From an uncultured Prevotella sp. (GTDB lineage Bacteria > Bacteroidota > Bacteroidia > Bacteroidales > Bacteroidaceae), in contig CAMOGW010000007.1 in NCBI GenBank assembly GCA_946614435.1, positions 30,087 through 94,086 on the forward strand: a DNA stretch of 64,000 nucleotides, in the 5' to 3' direction. The translations under genes were made by a program, and so were the position numbers. Positions 55,882 to 64,000 of this stretch are shown here, piece by piece; the first letter of the stretch is position 1, and each line of letters begins with the position of its first letter. Below the pieces are notes generated by a model. The model ran no database searches. It was not told the DNA's origin and was given only the letters and a program-made list of their open reading frames with translations.

Positions 55882-56673
55882 TTACAAATCTCTGTTCAGT
55901 ACTTCGCTGACGTCAGCTGTTTGGGGCTGAGGTTGCCATTTGCTCATGAGCTCGCAGACCACAACGCCCTCAGAGTTAGTCAGCGTGTGCAGGTAGCTGC
56001 CGTCATCGGTGCGCGACATGCGGCACGAGAGAGTGTCGTCAAGATAGGTCTCGTGCAACCAGTGTACGGTGAGCGATGACAATATTTGCGAGGCCAGTAC
56101 CTCATCGGGCATGGTGAGCAGGGCAATACTTACATAGCTGCGGTTGCTGACGTGGAAATTGAAGTCAAGGTCGAGACGGGTGGCACGATGGTCCATCTGC
56201 ATTTCGACTGACTGCGGCTTGGGGAATCGCACTTTCTTGTGACTTGCCGTCATCAGTTCAGGCACCACCGTCAGCTTGTCGGCAAGGAAGTCGGTCGGCT
56301 CCAGTCGCTTGGTGTCGAGGTTCAGGATGTTCCATTGGCTCGTGCCCGAGGCTATGAGCTTCTCGTTGTCCTTGCGCACAATGCGGAAGTCGCAATAGAT
56401 GCGGAGCGAGGTGAGCTCGCTCACCCAGAGCTCCACCGTGAAGTCTTCTGACCAGTAGGTCACCGTGGGCTGAACGTCTATCTGAACTTCTGTAATGACC
56501 CACATTCGCCGTTGCTTCACAATGTCGAAAGCCGCAAGGCCGTGAATGGTCATCAGGCGTGCGAAACTATCTTGAAAGTACATCAGCAGGGCATTTGGCG
56601 TAAGCTTGTATAGGGGCGTGATGTCCGATGCTGTCGATGTGTAAGTATGTCTGTATTTTCCTTCTGTAATCAT
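55882..56673 (-). CDS. Acyl-ACP thioesterase (FatA/FatB family)
   Basis: The 263-residue protein has two hotdog domains. The first starts near residue 8 with YTSTASDITPLYKLTPNALL and carries the helix IHGLAAFDIVKQRRMWVITE. The active-site motif LDLDFNFHVSNRSYV matches the plant-type D-x-N-x-H-V-x-N pattern. It would free fatty acids from ACP in the cytoplasm. It begins the three-gene operon with the membrane acyltransferase (48-base gap). No clean TAnnTTTG is present; TAACTTTA (plus 56697-56704 read on the minus strand) is one base off. Confidence 0.85.
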   Translation of the reverse strand: MITEGKYRHTYTSTASDITPLYKLTPNALLMYFQDSFARLMTIHGLAAFDIVKQRRMWVITEVQIDVQPTVTYWSEDFTVELWVSELTSLRIYCDFRIVRKDNEKLIASGTSQWNILNLDTKRLEPTDFLADKLTVVPELMTASHKKVRFPKPQSVEMQMDHRATRLDLDFNFHVSNRSYVSIALLTMPDEVLASQILSSLTVHWLHETYLDDTLSCRMSRTDDGSYLHTLTNSEGVVVCELMSKWQPQPQTADVSEVLNRDL

Positions 56674-56881
56674 AACGCAAATATTAATTCACGGTGTAAA
56701 GTTACGATTTGTCTTTGTATTTTCTGCGAAACGTGAAAGATTTTTGAACATGTTTATGGAGTTTTAACAGGCACGTTGAAAAAGTGTAAATTCTTCACGA
56801 ATAGCTTGCGTAATCCAAATAAACTTAATACATTTGCTATTCAAATTCTGAATATATTTACAAGTTTTTGTATAGTGAGCG

Positions 56882-58024
56882 ATGATGAAACGACTGAAGT
56901 ATGTTATTACATTATTATATATAATAGTAGTGGGAGCTGTTCATGCACAGGGGCTGCCGAGTGATGCCCCCTTGACTGTGCGCCCGTTGTTGCAACAGTT
57001 GGGCGAGCAATTATTACAGGGCAAGACGGGAAGTATCGTGGCCATTCAACCAGAGACGGGCGAGATACTCTGTCTGGCAACCAATTCGCCGTCGGGCAGC
57101 AATGTGAGTCTTGCAATAGCGAAGGCTTATGCACCGGGCTCCACCTTCAAGACGGCACAGGCACTGACGTTGCTTTCTGAAGGTGTGGTTACCGATGCGA
57201 CTACTGTTCCTTGTGAGAACGGCTTCACTGAAGGTAACATCCGCGTGGGATGCCATCAGCACCGGTCTCCGCTGAACTTACAAGATGCTTTGGCTCAGTC
57301 TTGCAACACGTGGTTTCTCTTTACGTTTGCATCGATGATTAACGATGATTTCATGTATGCCAGTAAGGAGGAGGCCATTGATACGTGGCGCGACTATATG
57401 CGCAGTATGGGGTTGGGAGGCCCGCTGGTCATAGACTTGCCTGGCGAGATGGGAGGCTTGCTTGCTAATTCGGCCTATCTGAACCGTCGTTACAAGGAGG
57501 GCTGGAACGGAAACACGATCATGTGGGCCGGAATGGGACAGGGCGACGTCACCATCACGCCGCTACAGCTCTGCAACTTGGCTGCGTCTATTGCCAATCG
57601 CGGTTCTTACTTTGTGCCGCACATTTATAAGGATACCGATGCGAAGCCACTGGCACAGCGATTCAAGACCTTGCGCAAGACGATGGTGAAGCCCGAGGCT
57701 TACAAGTCGGTGATTGCCGGAATGAGAAAAGCGGTGGAGTCGGGTACTGCCTATGCCATTAATACCCCTATGTATAAGATTTGCGGAAAGACTGGCACGG
57801 TGGAAAATAGTGGAGCCGACCACTCGGCATTTATCGGCTTTGCCCCTATGGAGCATCCCAAGATAGCCGTCTCCGTGTATGTGGAGCATGGAGGCTTCGG
57901 AGCTGAAATGGCTGCACCTATGGCATCGCTCGTCATTGAGATGTATCTGAAAGGAAAGCTTTCAAAGAAGTCATCGGCCTTGAAAGAGAAATTACGAAAA
58001 CTCTCTCCTGCACCTTCCATATAA
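56882..58024 (+). CDS. Exported stand-alone penicillin-binding transpeptidase domain
   Basis: The 380-residue protein has a signal sequence (about 1-22, ending HAQG) and then only a class B PBP-like transpeptidase domain. All three motifs are present: SxxK at S87-TF-K90, SxN at S140-C-N142, KTG at K303-T-G305 (CGKTGT). Class B PBPs are normally 550 or more residues with a membrane anchor and an N-terminal dimer domain; that part is absent. It may be a periplasmic transpeptidase-like or penicillin-sensing protein. A weak GAGAAC/GTTCTC hairpin plus GTTTT (58029-58053) follows the stop. Confidence 0.85.
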   Translation: MMKRLKYVITLLYIIVVGAVHAQGLPSDAPLTVRPLLQQLGEQLLQGKTGSIVAIQPETGEILCLATNSPSGSNVSLAIAKAYAPGSTFKTAQALTLLSEGVVTDATTVPCENGFTEGNIRVGCHQHRSPLNLQDALAQSCNTWFLFTFASMINDDFMYASKEEAIDTWRDYMRSMGLGGPLVIDLPGEMGGLLANSAYLNRRYKEGWNGNTIMWAGMGQGDVTITPLQLCNLAASIANRGSYFVPHIYKDTDAKPLAQRFKTLRKTMVKPEAYKSVIAGMRKAVESGTAYAINTPMYKICGKTGTVENSGADHSAFIGFAPMEHPKIAVSVYVEHGGFGAEMAAPMASLVIEMYLKGKLSKKSSALKEKLRKLSPAPSI

Positions 58025-58086
58025 GGAAGAGAACAGGAGAGAGTTCTCGTTTTGTGGGTATAAAAAATCAGTTTCTTCTTTTTAAT

Positions 58087-59487
58087 TTATTCGTCGGGCA
58101 GGAAGAGAGGATCTTCCGGCATGACCATCACTGGCGTGGTGTTATAGGCATTCATCACTTTCTCTGGCACATAGTCGTTGGGAACGACCAGACGGAACAT
58201 GAACTCGCGGAACCATCGGTCGGTCATGATCAGACAGCCGTTTTGTCCCCAAGTGCTGCCCCATGAGTTTTCCACTTTCCATTTCTTCGCTGTCCCGTTG
58301 GCATCAAGGTCAACAGCCGTGAGGGTCATGGCGTGAGTCGAACCACTGTCGAAGGTGGCGATGCGGTCGGCTTTCGACATGTTGAACGTGGTGCCAAACA
58401 GTGAGCCGTAGTTGAAGTTCTCAATGTCGGCATAGCCGCGCTTGCGGTCCAGAAATTTAGCCACGTCGTAGCTCGAATAGAGCTTGCGCCCGTCCTTCAG
58501 TGCTGCAATCGCCATCTGCTCAATATCGTCCATCGGCAGGTTCACGTACTTCCAGTTGTGACCGTCGTAGGTGTGGCGGTCGTATTCCACCTCGTAAGTC
58601 TTGTAATAGTCGCGTCGGGGATCGTTCATCACCATGATGAACGTGCCGTTGATGGGACCGCCCACTACTTCCTTGAAGAATGACTGTGGCGTGTATTCTT
58701 TTGCTTCGCCGACGGCTTTTCCTTTCGCGTTCTTGAAAGCATAGGTGAACTTGGCGGGAGGCTCGCCTATCGTGAACTGCAGCATGCGGTAGATCTGGCT
58801 CAGCATGCGCGTCTTTGCCTTTTCAAGCGCAGCTCCCTTCTTTCCGTTCTGCACCATGTTGCGCAGCTCCAGGCCGTATTCGCGTAGTTTCGAGGATATG
58901 AGCTGACGGGCACGCGATGTGTTGTCGCTCGAGAACGTCTCGGGCATCACCTCGCTGGGCACCAGTCCGTACTTGTCGGCCAGGTCGGCTACACCGCAGA
59001 ATGTGCCGCCGTCGCCAATGGGGTAATGGAAGAAGAACTGCACGCGCTGGTCGTCGATGGGCTTGTTCGCAGTGTCGATAACGCCTTGCAGCATGAGGTT
59101 CGCTTTCTCCAGCTGATCCCAGAAGAAGAGGTAAGCCTGTGAGAAATCGACCGTGAGTGAGTCGGTGCGCTTCTGGAAATTGCCACGCAGCACGTTCATG
59201 CCGCTGAACATCCAGCAGCGGCCCGATTGCTTCTGGTCGGTGATGCTCTGTTTCCTGGTCTCCACGCTAAAGTGGGTGTCGAGTGCTCCCGAGTGAGAGT
59301 GATTGCGTGTCAGGTCGTCGATGGAGTTGCCGGCAACGGCATTCTGCAGTGCCTGCTCGGCTCCAGTCATTTTCTGCTCCTTCTGAATCTCCTTCAGCAT
59401 CGATTCCGAGATGCCGCCGTTTTGTGCCTGTAAGGTTGTTGCAGCTGCAAAACACAGGCAGAGGGTTGTTGAATATAGTTTCTTCAT
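58087..59487 (-). CDS. Exported C1-family aminopeptidase (bleomycin hydrolase / PepC type)
   Basis: The 466-residue protein has a signal peptide (MKKLYSTTLCLCFAAATTLQ) and is a papain-fold peptidase of the C1B family: active-site Cys in QSGRCWMFSGMNVLRG, His in GSTHAMTLTAVD and Asn in VENSWGSTWGQNG. C1B peptidases are normally cytoplasmic hexamers; an exported form is typical of Bacteroidota and is probably periplasmic or outer-membrane associated, acting in peptide use. Confidence 0.93.
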   Translation of the reverse strand: MKKLYSTTLCLCFAAATTLQAQNGGISESMLKEIQKEQKMTGAEQALQNAVAGNSIDDLTRNHSHSGALDTHFSVETRKQSITDQKQSGRCWMFSGMNVLRGNFQKRTDSLTVDFSQAYLFFWDQLEKANLMLQGVIDTANKPIDDQRVQFFFHYPIGDGGTFCGVADLADKYGLVPSEVMPETFSSDNTSRARQLISSKLREYGLELRNMVQNGKKGAALEKAKTRMLSQIYRMLQFTIGEPPAKFTYAFKNAKGKAVGEAKEYTPQSFFKEVVGGPINGTFIMVMNDPRRDYYKTYEVEYDRHTYDGHNWKYVNLPMDDIEQMAIAALKDGRKLYSSYDVAKFLDRKRGYADIENFNYGSLFGTTFNMSKADRIATFDSGSTHAMTLTAVDLDANGTAKKWKVENSWGSTWGQNGCLIMTDRWFREFMFRLVVPNDYVPEKVMNAYNTTPVMVMPEDPLFLPDE

Positions 59488-59536
59488 TTTGTTGAAATTT
59501 TATGGGTTCGTATTCGTTTTCTGATTCATTTGCTGG

Positions 59537-59544
59537 CAAAGTTA
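59537..59544 (-). promoter_or_regulatory. Promoter for the exported C1 peptidase
   Basis: CAAAGTTA reads TAACTTTG on the minus strand and CAAA at 59564-59567 is exactly 19 bases upstream. A second CAAAGTTA is at 59620-59627, and the two share the longer word GCAAAGTTACAAATAAA. Confidence 0.6.
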
Positions 59545-59600
59545 CAAATAAACGAGAGAAGAACAAAACAAACATGTTCGTTTTTTTCTTCCGAGTGTCC

Positions 59601-59628
59601 GTAACTTCGCGCCGAAGCGCAAAGTTAC
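59601..59628. other. Compact hairpin overlapping a second TAACTTTG element
   Basis: GTAACTT, one mismatch, GCGC, loop CGAA, GCGC, one mismatch, AAGTTAC: a nearly perfect 12-bp stem. The right arm contains the plus-strand CAAAGTTA (59620-59627), i.e. a -7 element on the minus strand, so the stem would cover a potential promoter. Confidence 0.45.
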
Positions 59629-59671
59629 AAATAAAAAAAACGAAAATGTGACGTGTGTGTCGTTTTTTGTG

Positions 59672-59679
59672 TAAATTTG
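59672..59679 (+). promoter_or_regulatory. Probable promoter for the GH2 gene
   Basis: TAAATTTG fits TAnnTTTG, 27 bases before the chosen start. No clear -33 box. Confidence 0.5.
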
Positions 59680-59705
59680 CAACCGACTTATATATAAAAA
59701 GCACT

Positions 59706-62636
59706 ATGAAGCGATTACTAATCAGTTTGTCATTTATCATTTTTCATCTTTCAATGAGTCACGTATCGGCTCAGCAAGTCATCTCACTTGAAGGCGCCTG
59801 GGACTTCCGTATGGGCGACACCGATGCCAAGACCGTTCCCGACGACTACGACGACTATGTGATGTTGCCCGGCTCAATGCTAACCAACGGCAAGGGCAAT
59901 CCCGTGTCGGTGCACACCCAGTGGACTGGTTCGCTCTATGATTCCAGCTTCTACTTCAATCCCTACATGGAGAAGTATCGTCGCGAGGGTGGGGCAAAGG
60001 GTGAGCCCGGTGAGGTGAAGTTTCCTTTCTTCCTCACGCCTGAGCGCCACTATGTAGGAGCCGCCTGGTATCATCGTTCGGTCTATGTGCCTAAGTCGTG
60101 GTCTGATCAGCGCATCACGCTCTTCTTGGAGCGACCGCACATCGAGACCAAGGTCTATGTCAACGGTCGTGAGATCGGGCGGCAGCTCAGCCTCTCAACG
60201 CCCCATCGCTACGACATCACCAGCTTCGTGAACTTCGGTGACAAGAACGATATCAGTATCCGTGTCTATAATGGCATTGAGAACGTATGCGTGGGACAGG
60301 ACTCCCACTCCGTGACCGACCAGACGCAAGGCAACTGGAATGGCATTGTGGGCCGCATCGAGTTGCAGGCTCAATGGAAGAAACTGAACATCCGGCATGT
60401 GCGCGTCGTGCCGAATGCAGCCCGGCGCAAGGTAGATGTTGAGGTGGAACTGGAGAATCATGTCGATGGCGTGCGCTTCTTCCCCGATGGCAACTATCAC
60501 GTGTATGTGACGGTACGCTCCGTCGGTGGCTGGCAGTCGCGCCCCATACAGGCTGCGGCTGTCAAGGAGGCGCTTGGCAGCAAGAAGCGTTTCGAGATAC
60601 CTCTGGGCGAGAAGGCGCGTCTGTGGGACGAGTTTGAGCCTAACCTCTATCTGTTGACGGTCAGAGCCGGCGACGATGTCTATGAGACGACCTTCGGCTT
60701 GCGCGACATCAGCGTGGAAGGCCGCCAGCTGAAGCTCAACGGTCATCCGCTCTTCCTTCGCGGCACGGTGGAGAACTGCTGTTTCCCTGCCACAGGCTTT
60801 CCGCCCACCGACGAGCAGGAGTGGCTGCGCATTTTCCGCAAGTGCAAGGAGTATGGGCTCAACCACGTGCGCTTCCACAGCTACTGTCCTCCCGAGGCTG
60901 CCTTTGCCGCTGCCGACCAGCTGGGCATCTATATCCAGGCTGAAGGCCCCACGTGGCCCAATCATGGCGTGAAACTGCGTCGCGGCATGAAGATCGACCA
61001 GTACCTGCTGGAGGAGTCGAAGCGCATCATCGACGAGTACGGCCACCATCCCTCCTTCGTGATGATGGCAGCCGGCAACGAGCCTGCAGGCGACTGGGTG
61101 AGCTACTGCAACGATTGGGTGAAGGAGATGAAGAAGTATGACCCCACGAAGCTCTATGCCGGAGCCTCAGTCGGTGGCGGATGGGCGTGGGACAGCGGCT
61201 CTGAGTATCACGTGAAGGGCGGCGCACGCGGACTTGACGACTGGAATCGCCGGGCCCCGTCGAGCGATGACGATTACTACAGCGGCATCCTCCATCCCAG
61301 GAACTATAAGGGAGAGGAGCCCAATCAGACCCCCATCGTCACCCATGAGAAGGGACAGTGGTGTGCTTTCCCCGACTTCAGCGAGATACCTCAATACACA
61401 GGTGTCTATAAGGCAGGCAACTTCGAGATATTCCGCGACCTGCTGCGCGACAATGGCATGGAGGGCATGGGCAGCAAGTTCCTGCATGCCAGCGGCAAGT
61501 TGCAGATGCTGTGCTATAAATACGAGATTGAGCGCAACCTGCGCACCAAGGACTATGCTGGCTTCCAGCTGCTCGGCCTCAACGACTACAGCGGTCAGGG
61601 TACGGCTCTCGTAGGCGTGCTCAACGTGTTCTGGCGCGAGAAAGGCTACTGCACCGCCCGTGAGTGGCGCGAGTCCTGCGGGCCCATCGTGCCGCTGGCC
61701 CGCTTCCCCAAGTTCGTCTTCACCAACGACGAGCAGCTGCAAGTGCCTGTTGAACTCTACAATGCCTTTAAGACAGCAGTGAGCAACGTCAATGCCACCT
61801 ATAGCATCAGCGACGATCAGCAGCGGCTCCTGGCACAGGGCACGCTCTTCTCGGGCATCGTTCCCGTGGGCAAGAACTTCCAGCTGGGCACCGTGAAGCT
61901 TGCGCTCGATACCATCCGGCAGCCTGCCAAGCTCACGCTGGCCGTACAGCTTTCCGGCAGAATACAGAACCACTGGGAGTTTTGGGTCTATCCGGGCACA
62001 GCCGATTGCTCCCCGCTGAAGGACGACGGCATCTATATTGCCGACACGCTCGATGCCAAGGCACTGAAGACCCTGAAGAAAGGCGGCACCGTGCTGCTCA
62101 CGGCTGCAGGCCGCGTCACGCTGGGCAGCGACGTGAAGCAGACCTATCTGCCCGTGTTCTGGAACACTTCGTGGTTCAAGATGCGTCCGCCTCACACCAC
62201 TGGGGCCTACATTCACAAGGATCATCCCCTGTTCCGTCACGGCTTCCCCACCGACGACTGGTCGAACCTGAACTGGTGGGAACTGCTCAACAAGGCGCAG
62301 GTCATGAACCTCATGGAGCTGCCCGCGAGCTATCAGTCGCCCATCCAGCCCATTGACACGTGGCATGTGTCGCGCAAGCTCGGCATGCTCGTCGAGGCCC
62401 GGGTGGGCAAAGGTCGTCTGCTCATGACGACGATGGACATCACTCACGATCTTGACCACCGCCCCGTAGCCCGTCAGATGCGTCAGGCCATCCTCTCCTA
62501 CATGCAGAGCGCCGACTTCCAGCCCGCTATCGAGTTGTCGGCAGAGCAGATAGAGCACTTCTACACCAAGCGAGCACCGGCAGTGAACATGTTCACCAAT
62601 GACTCGCCCGACGAGTTGAAGCCGAAAATCAAGTGA
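59706..62636 (+). CDS. Glycoside hydrolase family 2-like protein, exported
   Basis: The 976-residue protein starts with a signal sequence (MKRLLISLSFIIFHLSMSHV) and has a GH2 architecture: an N-terminal galactose-binding-like domain (with AWYHRSVYVPKSW), an immunoglobulin-like domain, and a barrel beginning KLNGHPLFLRGTVENCCF. The acid/base Glu is expected in MMAAGNEPAGDW and the nucleophile Glu in VTHEKGQWCAFPDF. The C-terminal 300 residues form extra domains. The substrate is not clear; GH2 in Bacteroidota covers beta-galactosidase, glucuronidase and others. No SusC/SusD pair is adjacent. An upstream ATG frame (59655) overlaps the promoter. Confidence 0.86.
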   Translation: MKRLLISLSFIIFHLSMSHVSAQQVISLEGAWDFRMGDTDAKTVPDDYDDYVMLPGSMLTNGKGNPVSVHTQWTGSLYDSSFYFNPYMEKYRREGGAKGEPGEVKFPFFLTPERHYVGAAWYHRSVYVPKSWSDQRITLFLERPHIETKVYVNGREIGRQLSLSTPHRYDITSFVNFGDKNDISIRVYNGIENVCVGQDSHSVTDQTQGNWNGIVGRIELQAQWKKLNIRHVRVVPNAARRKVDVEVELENHVDGVRFFPDGNYHVYVTVRSVGGWQSRPIQAAAVKEALGSKKRFEIPLGEKARLWDEFEPNLYLLTVRAGDDVYETTFGLRDISVEGRQLKLNGHPLFLRGTVENCCFPATGFPPTDEQEWLRIFRKCKEYGLNHVRFHSYCPPEAAFAAADQLGIYIQAEGPTWPNHGVKLRRGMKIDQYLLEESKRIIDEYGHHPSFVMMAAGNEPAGDWVSYCNDWVKEMKKYDPTKLYAGASVGGGWAWDSGSEYHVKGGARGLDDWNRRAPSSDDDYYSGILHPRNYKGEEPNQTPIVTHEKGQWCAFPDFSEIPQYTGVYKAGNFEIFRDLLRDNGMEGMGSKFLHASGKLQMLCYKYEIERNLRTKDYAGFQLLGLNDYSGQGTALVGVLNVFWREKGYCTAREWRESCGPIVPLARFPKFVFTNDEQLQVPVELYNAFKTAVSNVNATYSISDDQQRLLAQGTLFSGIVPVGKNFQLGTVKLALDTIRQPAKLTLAVQLSGRIQNHWEFWVYPGTADCSPLKDDGIYIADTLDAKALKTLKKGGTVLLTAAGRVTLGSDVKQTYLPVFWNTSWFKMRPPHTTGAYIHKDHPLFRHGFPTDDWSNLNWWELLNKAQVMNLMELPASYQSPIQPIDTWHVSRKLGMLVEARVGKGRLLMTTMDITHDLDHRPVARQMRQAILSYMQSADFQPAIELSAEQIEHFYTKRAPAVNMFTNDSPDELKPKIK

Positions 62637-62648
62637 TTCTTTTTTTAA

Positions 62649-62891
62649 CTGAAGTTTCCCATCCTTTTTTATTTATCAAGAATTAGAGATTTTGAGAATT
62701 ATTTTTGAATTACCCGTCGCAAGCGACTGGAATCCTGCGGATTGAAACGGAAATGGCTGGCCATTTCTTCTCAAATTCCTAATAATTCTACCAAATTACA
62801 AAAGGAGAAATTCTCCAATTCTTTGCAAGCAAAGCGACCAAAGGTCGAGCGCTCTAATTCTTGATAAATAAAAAAGGATGGGAAACTTGAA
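62649..62891. repeat. Large nested palindromic element
   Basis: Perfect 37-bp inverted arms (62652-62688 and 62852-62888) enclose 163 bases. Inside are stems TTTG+AGAATTATT (62691-62703) with AATAATTCT...CAAA (62781-62795), TTTGA/TCAAA (62704-62708 with 62771-62775), GTCG-CAAG-CGAC (62716-62727), AATCC/GGATT (62731-62743), GAAATGGC/GCCATTTC (62750-62767), GGAGA/TCTCC (62804-62816), CTTTG-CAAG-CAAAG (62821-62834) and CGACC/GGTCG (62835-62847). Two loops are both CAAG. TTTTTTAA flanks the arms on both sides (62641-62648 and 62892-62899). No ORF is seen. Confidence 0.88.
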
Positions 62892-62895
62892 TTTT

Positions 62896-63900
62896 TTAAT
62901 CCTCCCCTTTGAGGTGTTCGAGCATAAGGTCTTTCTCTGAAAGGCCTTTTTCTTTAGTTGAGCCTTGCATAAAGTCATCGACGCGCCATTGGCCTTCCTC
63001 CCATTTCATAATCAAGCATTGAGGCTCATGGTAGGTCTCTGGCTTTCTCACATAGTCAGCCCTCACCACGAGGTCGAGGGCTATTATGGCGCGTCCGTCT
63101 TCCATGATCTCGCACTTGCTGACGGTGGCTGAGTCAATGCTGTGAAACTCCTGACGCAGTCCCCAGTGGTCGCTGTTGAAGAAGCTGAGTCCTTCGGCCC
63201 TGTTAGCCTTGTCCATGGAGTCCACCTGCTGATACAGTCGGTAGTATTCCTCCGTGACGTAGGGCATCTTGTTGAACTTGTCCAGACTGGTGTAGTCGCG
63301 TGTTTGTCGTTGAGTCTTACATTCGTCAATCAGTTTCGCGTACAGTTCCATCGTCTGATCCTCAGCCACACATGCTTTGATGGCATCCTTCTCTGAGCTC
63401 AGGCTGATGAAGTCATCGATGTGCCAGCAGCCCTCCACGTCTTTGCAGAGTGCCAGTGTGATGTGCTCCTGTCCCGAGCAGTTGCCGCTGTGGGTGATGG
63501 TGATAGCCGCTGTGGGTTGTCCCTTACTGGTGCTCACGCTGTCCACCCGCATGCTTACTTGATCCCAGTCCTGCGCTTGAATCCAGTGGTCGCCGTCGGG
63601 ACCAACTATCTCCCCTGGGTATTTCTTAGCCATCTTCTCCAGTTCCCCTTGCCACATCAGAAAGTCGGGCGAGAGATATTTCTTGTCGAAAGCCTCCACG
63701 TCGGGGTTCCCCTCGCCTTGCTTGTTGTAAGCGCTGAGCACGTCTTCGTATGCAGTCTTCAGGAAGGTGACAATCTCAGTGGAGTCAGTCTGGAGGATGG
63801 CCTCCGTTTCCGACTGGCTGTCGTCGTCATTGTGATTGCTCGCTTGTTTGCAGCTGGTTGCAATCAGAGCCGCTGCAATGAGAAAATGATAAGTCTTCAT
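62896..63900 (-). CDS. Lipoprotein with two DUF3828-like domains
   Basis: The protein (334 residues) has a signal sequence with a lipobox (LIAATSC at about residue 13-17, LIAAALIATSCKQ) and two diverged domains of similar plan, about 40-165 and 185-320. Each has a helix-rich start with a KY-or-YYRLYQQ segment, a middle SDxW-like part, and a strand-rich end with WHIDDF in the first and WRVDDF in the second. I assign DUF3828-like tentatively. Role unknown; it should be membrane-anchored, facing the periplasm. ATG 63900 is chosen because the longer frame adds a Lys-rich leader. Confidence 0.65.
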   Translation of the reverse strand: MKTYHFLIAAALIATSCKQASNHNDDDSQSETEAILQTDSTEIVTFLKTAYEDVLSAYNKQGEGNPDVEAFDKKYLSPDFLMWQGELEKMAKKYPGEIVGPDGDHWIQAQDWDQVSMRVDSVSTSKGQPTAAITITHSGNCSGQEHITLALCKDVEGCWHIDDFISLSSEKDAIKACVAEDQTMELYAKLIDECKTQRQTRDYTSLDKFNKMPYVTEEYYRLYQQVDSMDKANRAEGLSFFNSDHWGLRQEFHSIDSATVSKCEIMEDGRAIIALDLVVRADYVRKPETYHEPQCLIMKWEEGQWRVDDFMQGSTKEKGLSEKDLMLEHLKGED

Positions 63901-63931
63901 GTCCTTTTTCTTTTTGAACGATTTCTGCATG

Positions 63932-63939
63932 CAAAAATA
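63932..63939 (-). promoter_or_regulatory. Probable promoter for the DUF3828-like lipoprotein
   Basis: CAAAAATA reads TATTTTTG on the minus strand, 32 bases before the start. Confidence 0.5.
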
Positions 63940-64000
63940 CTACATTTTTTTTCATTTCCGCACTTTCGCACGCTAAAAGTGACCATGAATCCGGGTGCGA

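Noticed and set aside
61167..62558. 463-codon antisense frame in the GH2 gene
   Set aside because: Biased GC-rich codon usage on the plus strand leaves the opposite frame open; the translation has no domain features.
62716..62748. A string beginning GTCGC and ending GGATTGAAAC that resembles a type I-C CRISPR repeat
   Set aside because: It occurs once, has no spacer series and no cas genes nearby; it is better explained as hairpins of the nested palindrome.

Overview
The window is chromosomal DNA from a member of the Bacteroidota, most likely a Bacteroidales of the Prevotella/Bacteroides type. The evidence is the repeated TAnnTTTG -7 promoter element, the general lack of strong Shine-Dalgarno sequences, a Rho factor with a very long N-terminal insertion, a complete Na+-NQR operon, class III fructose-1,6-bisphosphatase, and lipoproteins of the DUF4270 and DUF4369 kinds. 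I found no rRNA, tRNA, insertion sequence, prophage or CRISPR array. The gene content is mainly housekeeping; the unusual material is in the intergenic DNA and in a few odd domain architectures.

Layout. 1-4850: the 3' end of feoB (cut by the window edge), a response-regulator/histidine-kinase fusion, and rho with its terminator. 4939-9342 (minus): a large TamB-like envelope protein. 9514-15348 (plus): nqrABCDEF, the sodium-pumping NADH:quinone oxidoreductase, ending in a strong terminator. 15474-18151 (plus): a LolA-like exported protein, rarA, and a TRIC/UPF0126 membrane protein overlapping rarA. 18152-18640: a repeat-rich gap with eight 22-bp tandem repeats, a long perfect inverted repeat and the secG terminator. 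18641-34856 (minus): seventeen genes in one direction, read as purU-hisH-hisA-hisF-hisIE-ftsE-lysC-lysA-(half glycosyltransferase)-fbp-rlmN-pdxA-flippase and then, from a second promoter, sigma54 activator-lptE-TPR-secG. 35207-40262 (plus): leuA-leuC-leuD-second isopropylmalate/citramalate synthase, with no leuB.

40263-40795 is a non-coding gap with three separate perfect inverted repeats. Then come a TPR protein (minus), malQ with starch-binding modules plus a HAD phosphatase (plus), a 42-residue charged protein, a DUF4270 lipoprotein and a one-domain glycogen-synthase-like protein (minus), panC-panD (plus), a TlpA-like lipoprotein, prs, a ThiE-like protein, galE and menB (minus). An acyl-ACP thioesterase, a membrane acyltransferase and an SGNH esterase form one minus-strand operon (54041-56673). 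The window ends with an exported stand-alone transpeptidase domain, an exported C1 peptidase, a GH2 glycosidase and a two-domain lipoprotein.

Notable points. (1) A 37-bp perfect inverted repeat at 62652-62888 encloses six further short hairpins and a long-range stem; it is the most structured element in the window and I cannot assign it to a known class. (2) Three unrelated genes (tamB, the HAD phosphatase, the DUF4270 lipoprotein) have their last codons and stop codon tandemly duplicated downstream, with units of about 22, 64 and 25 bp. (3) Three further intergenic repeat or palindrome clusters lie at 18199-18528, 40322-40765 and 53019-53100. (4) A thioesterase/acyltransferase/SGNH operon suggests acylation of an envelope glycan.
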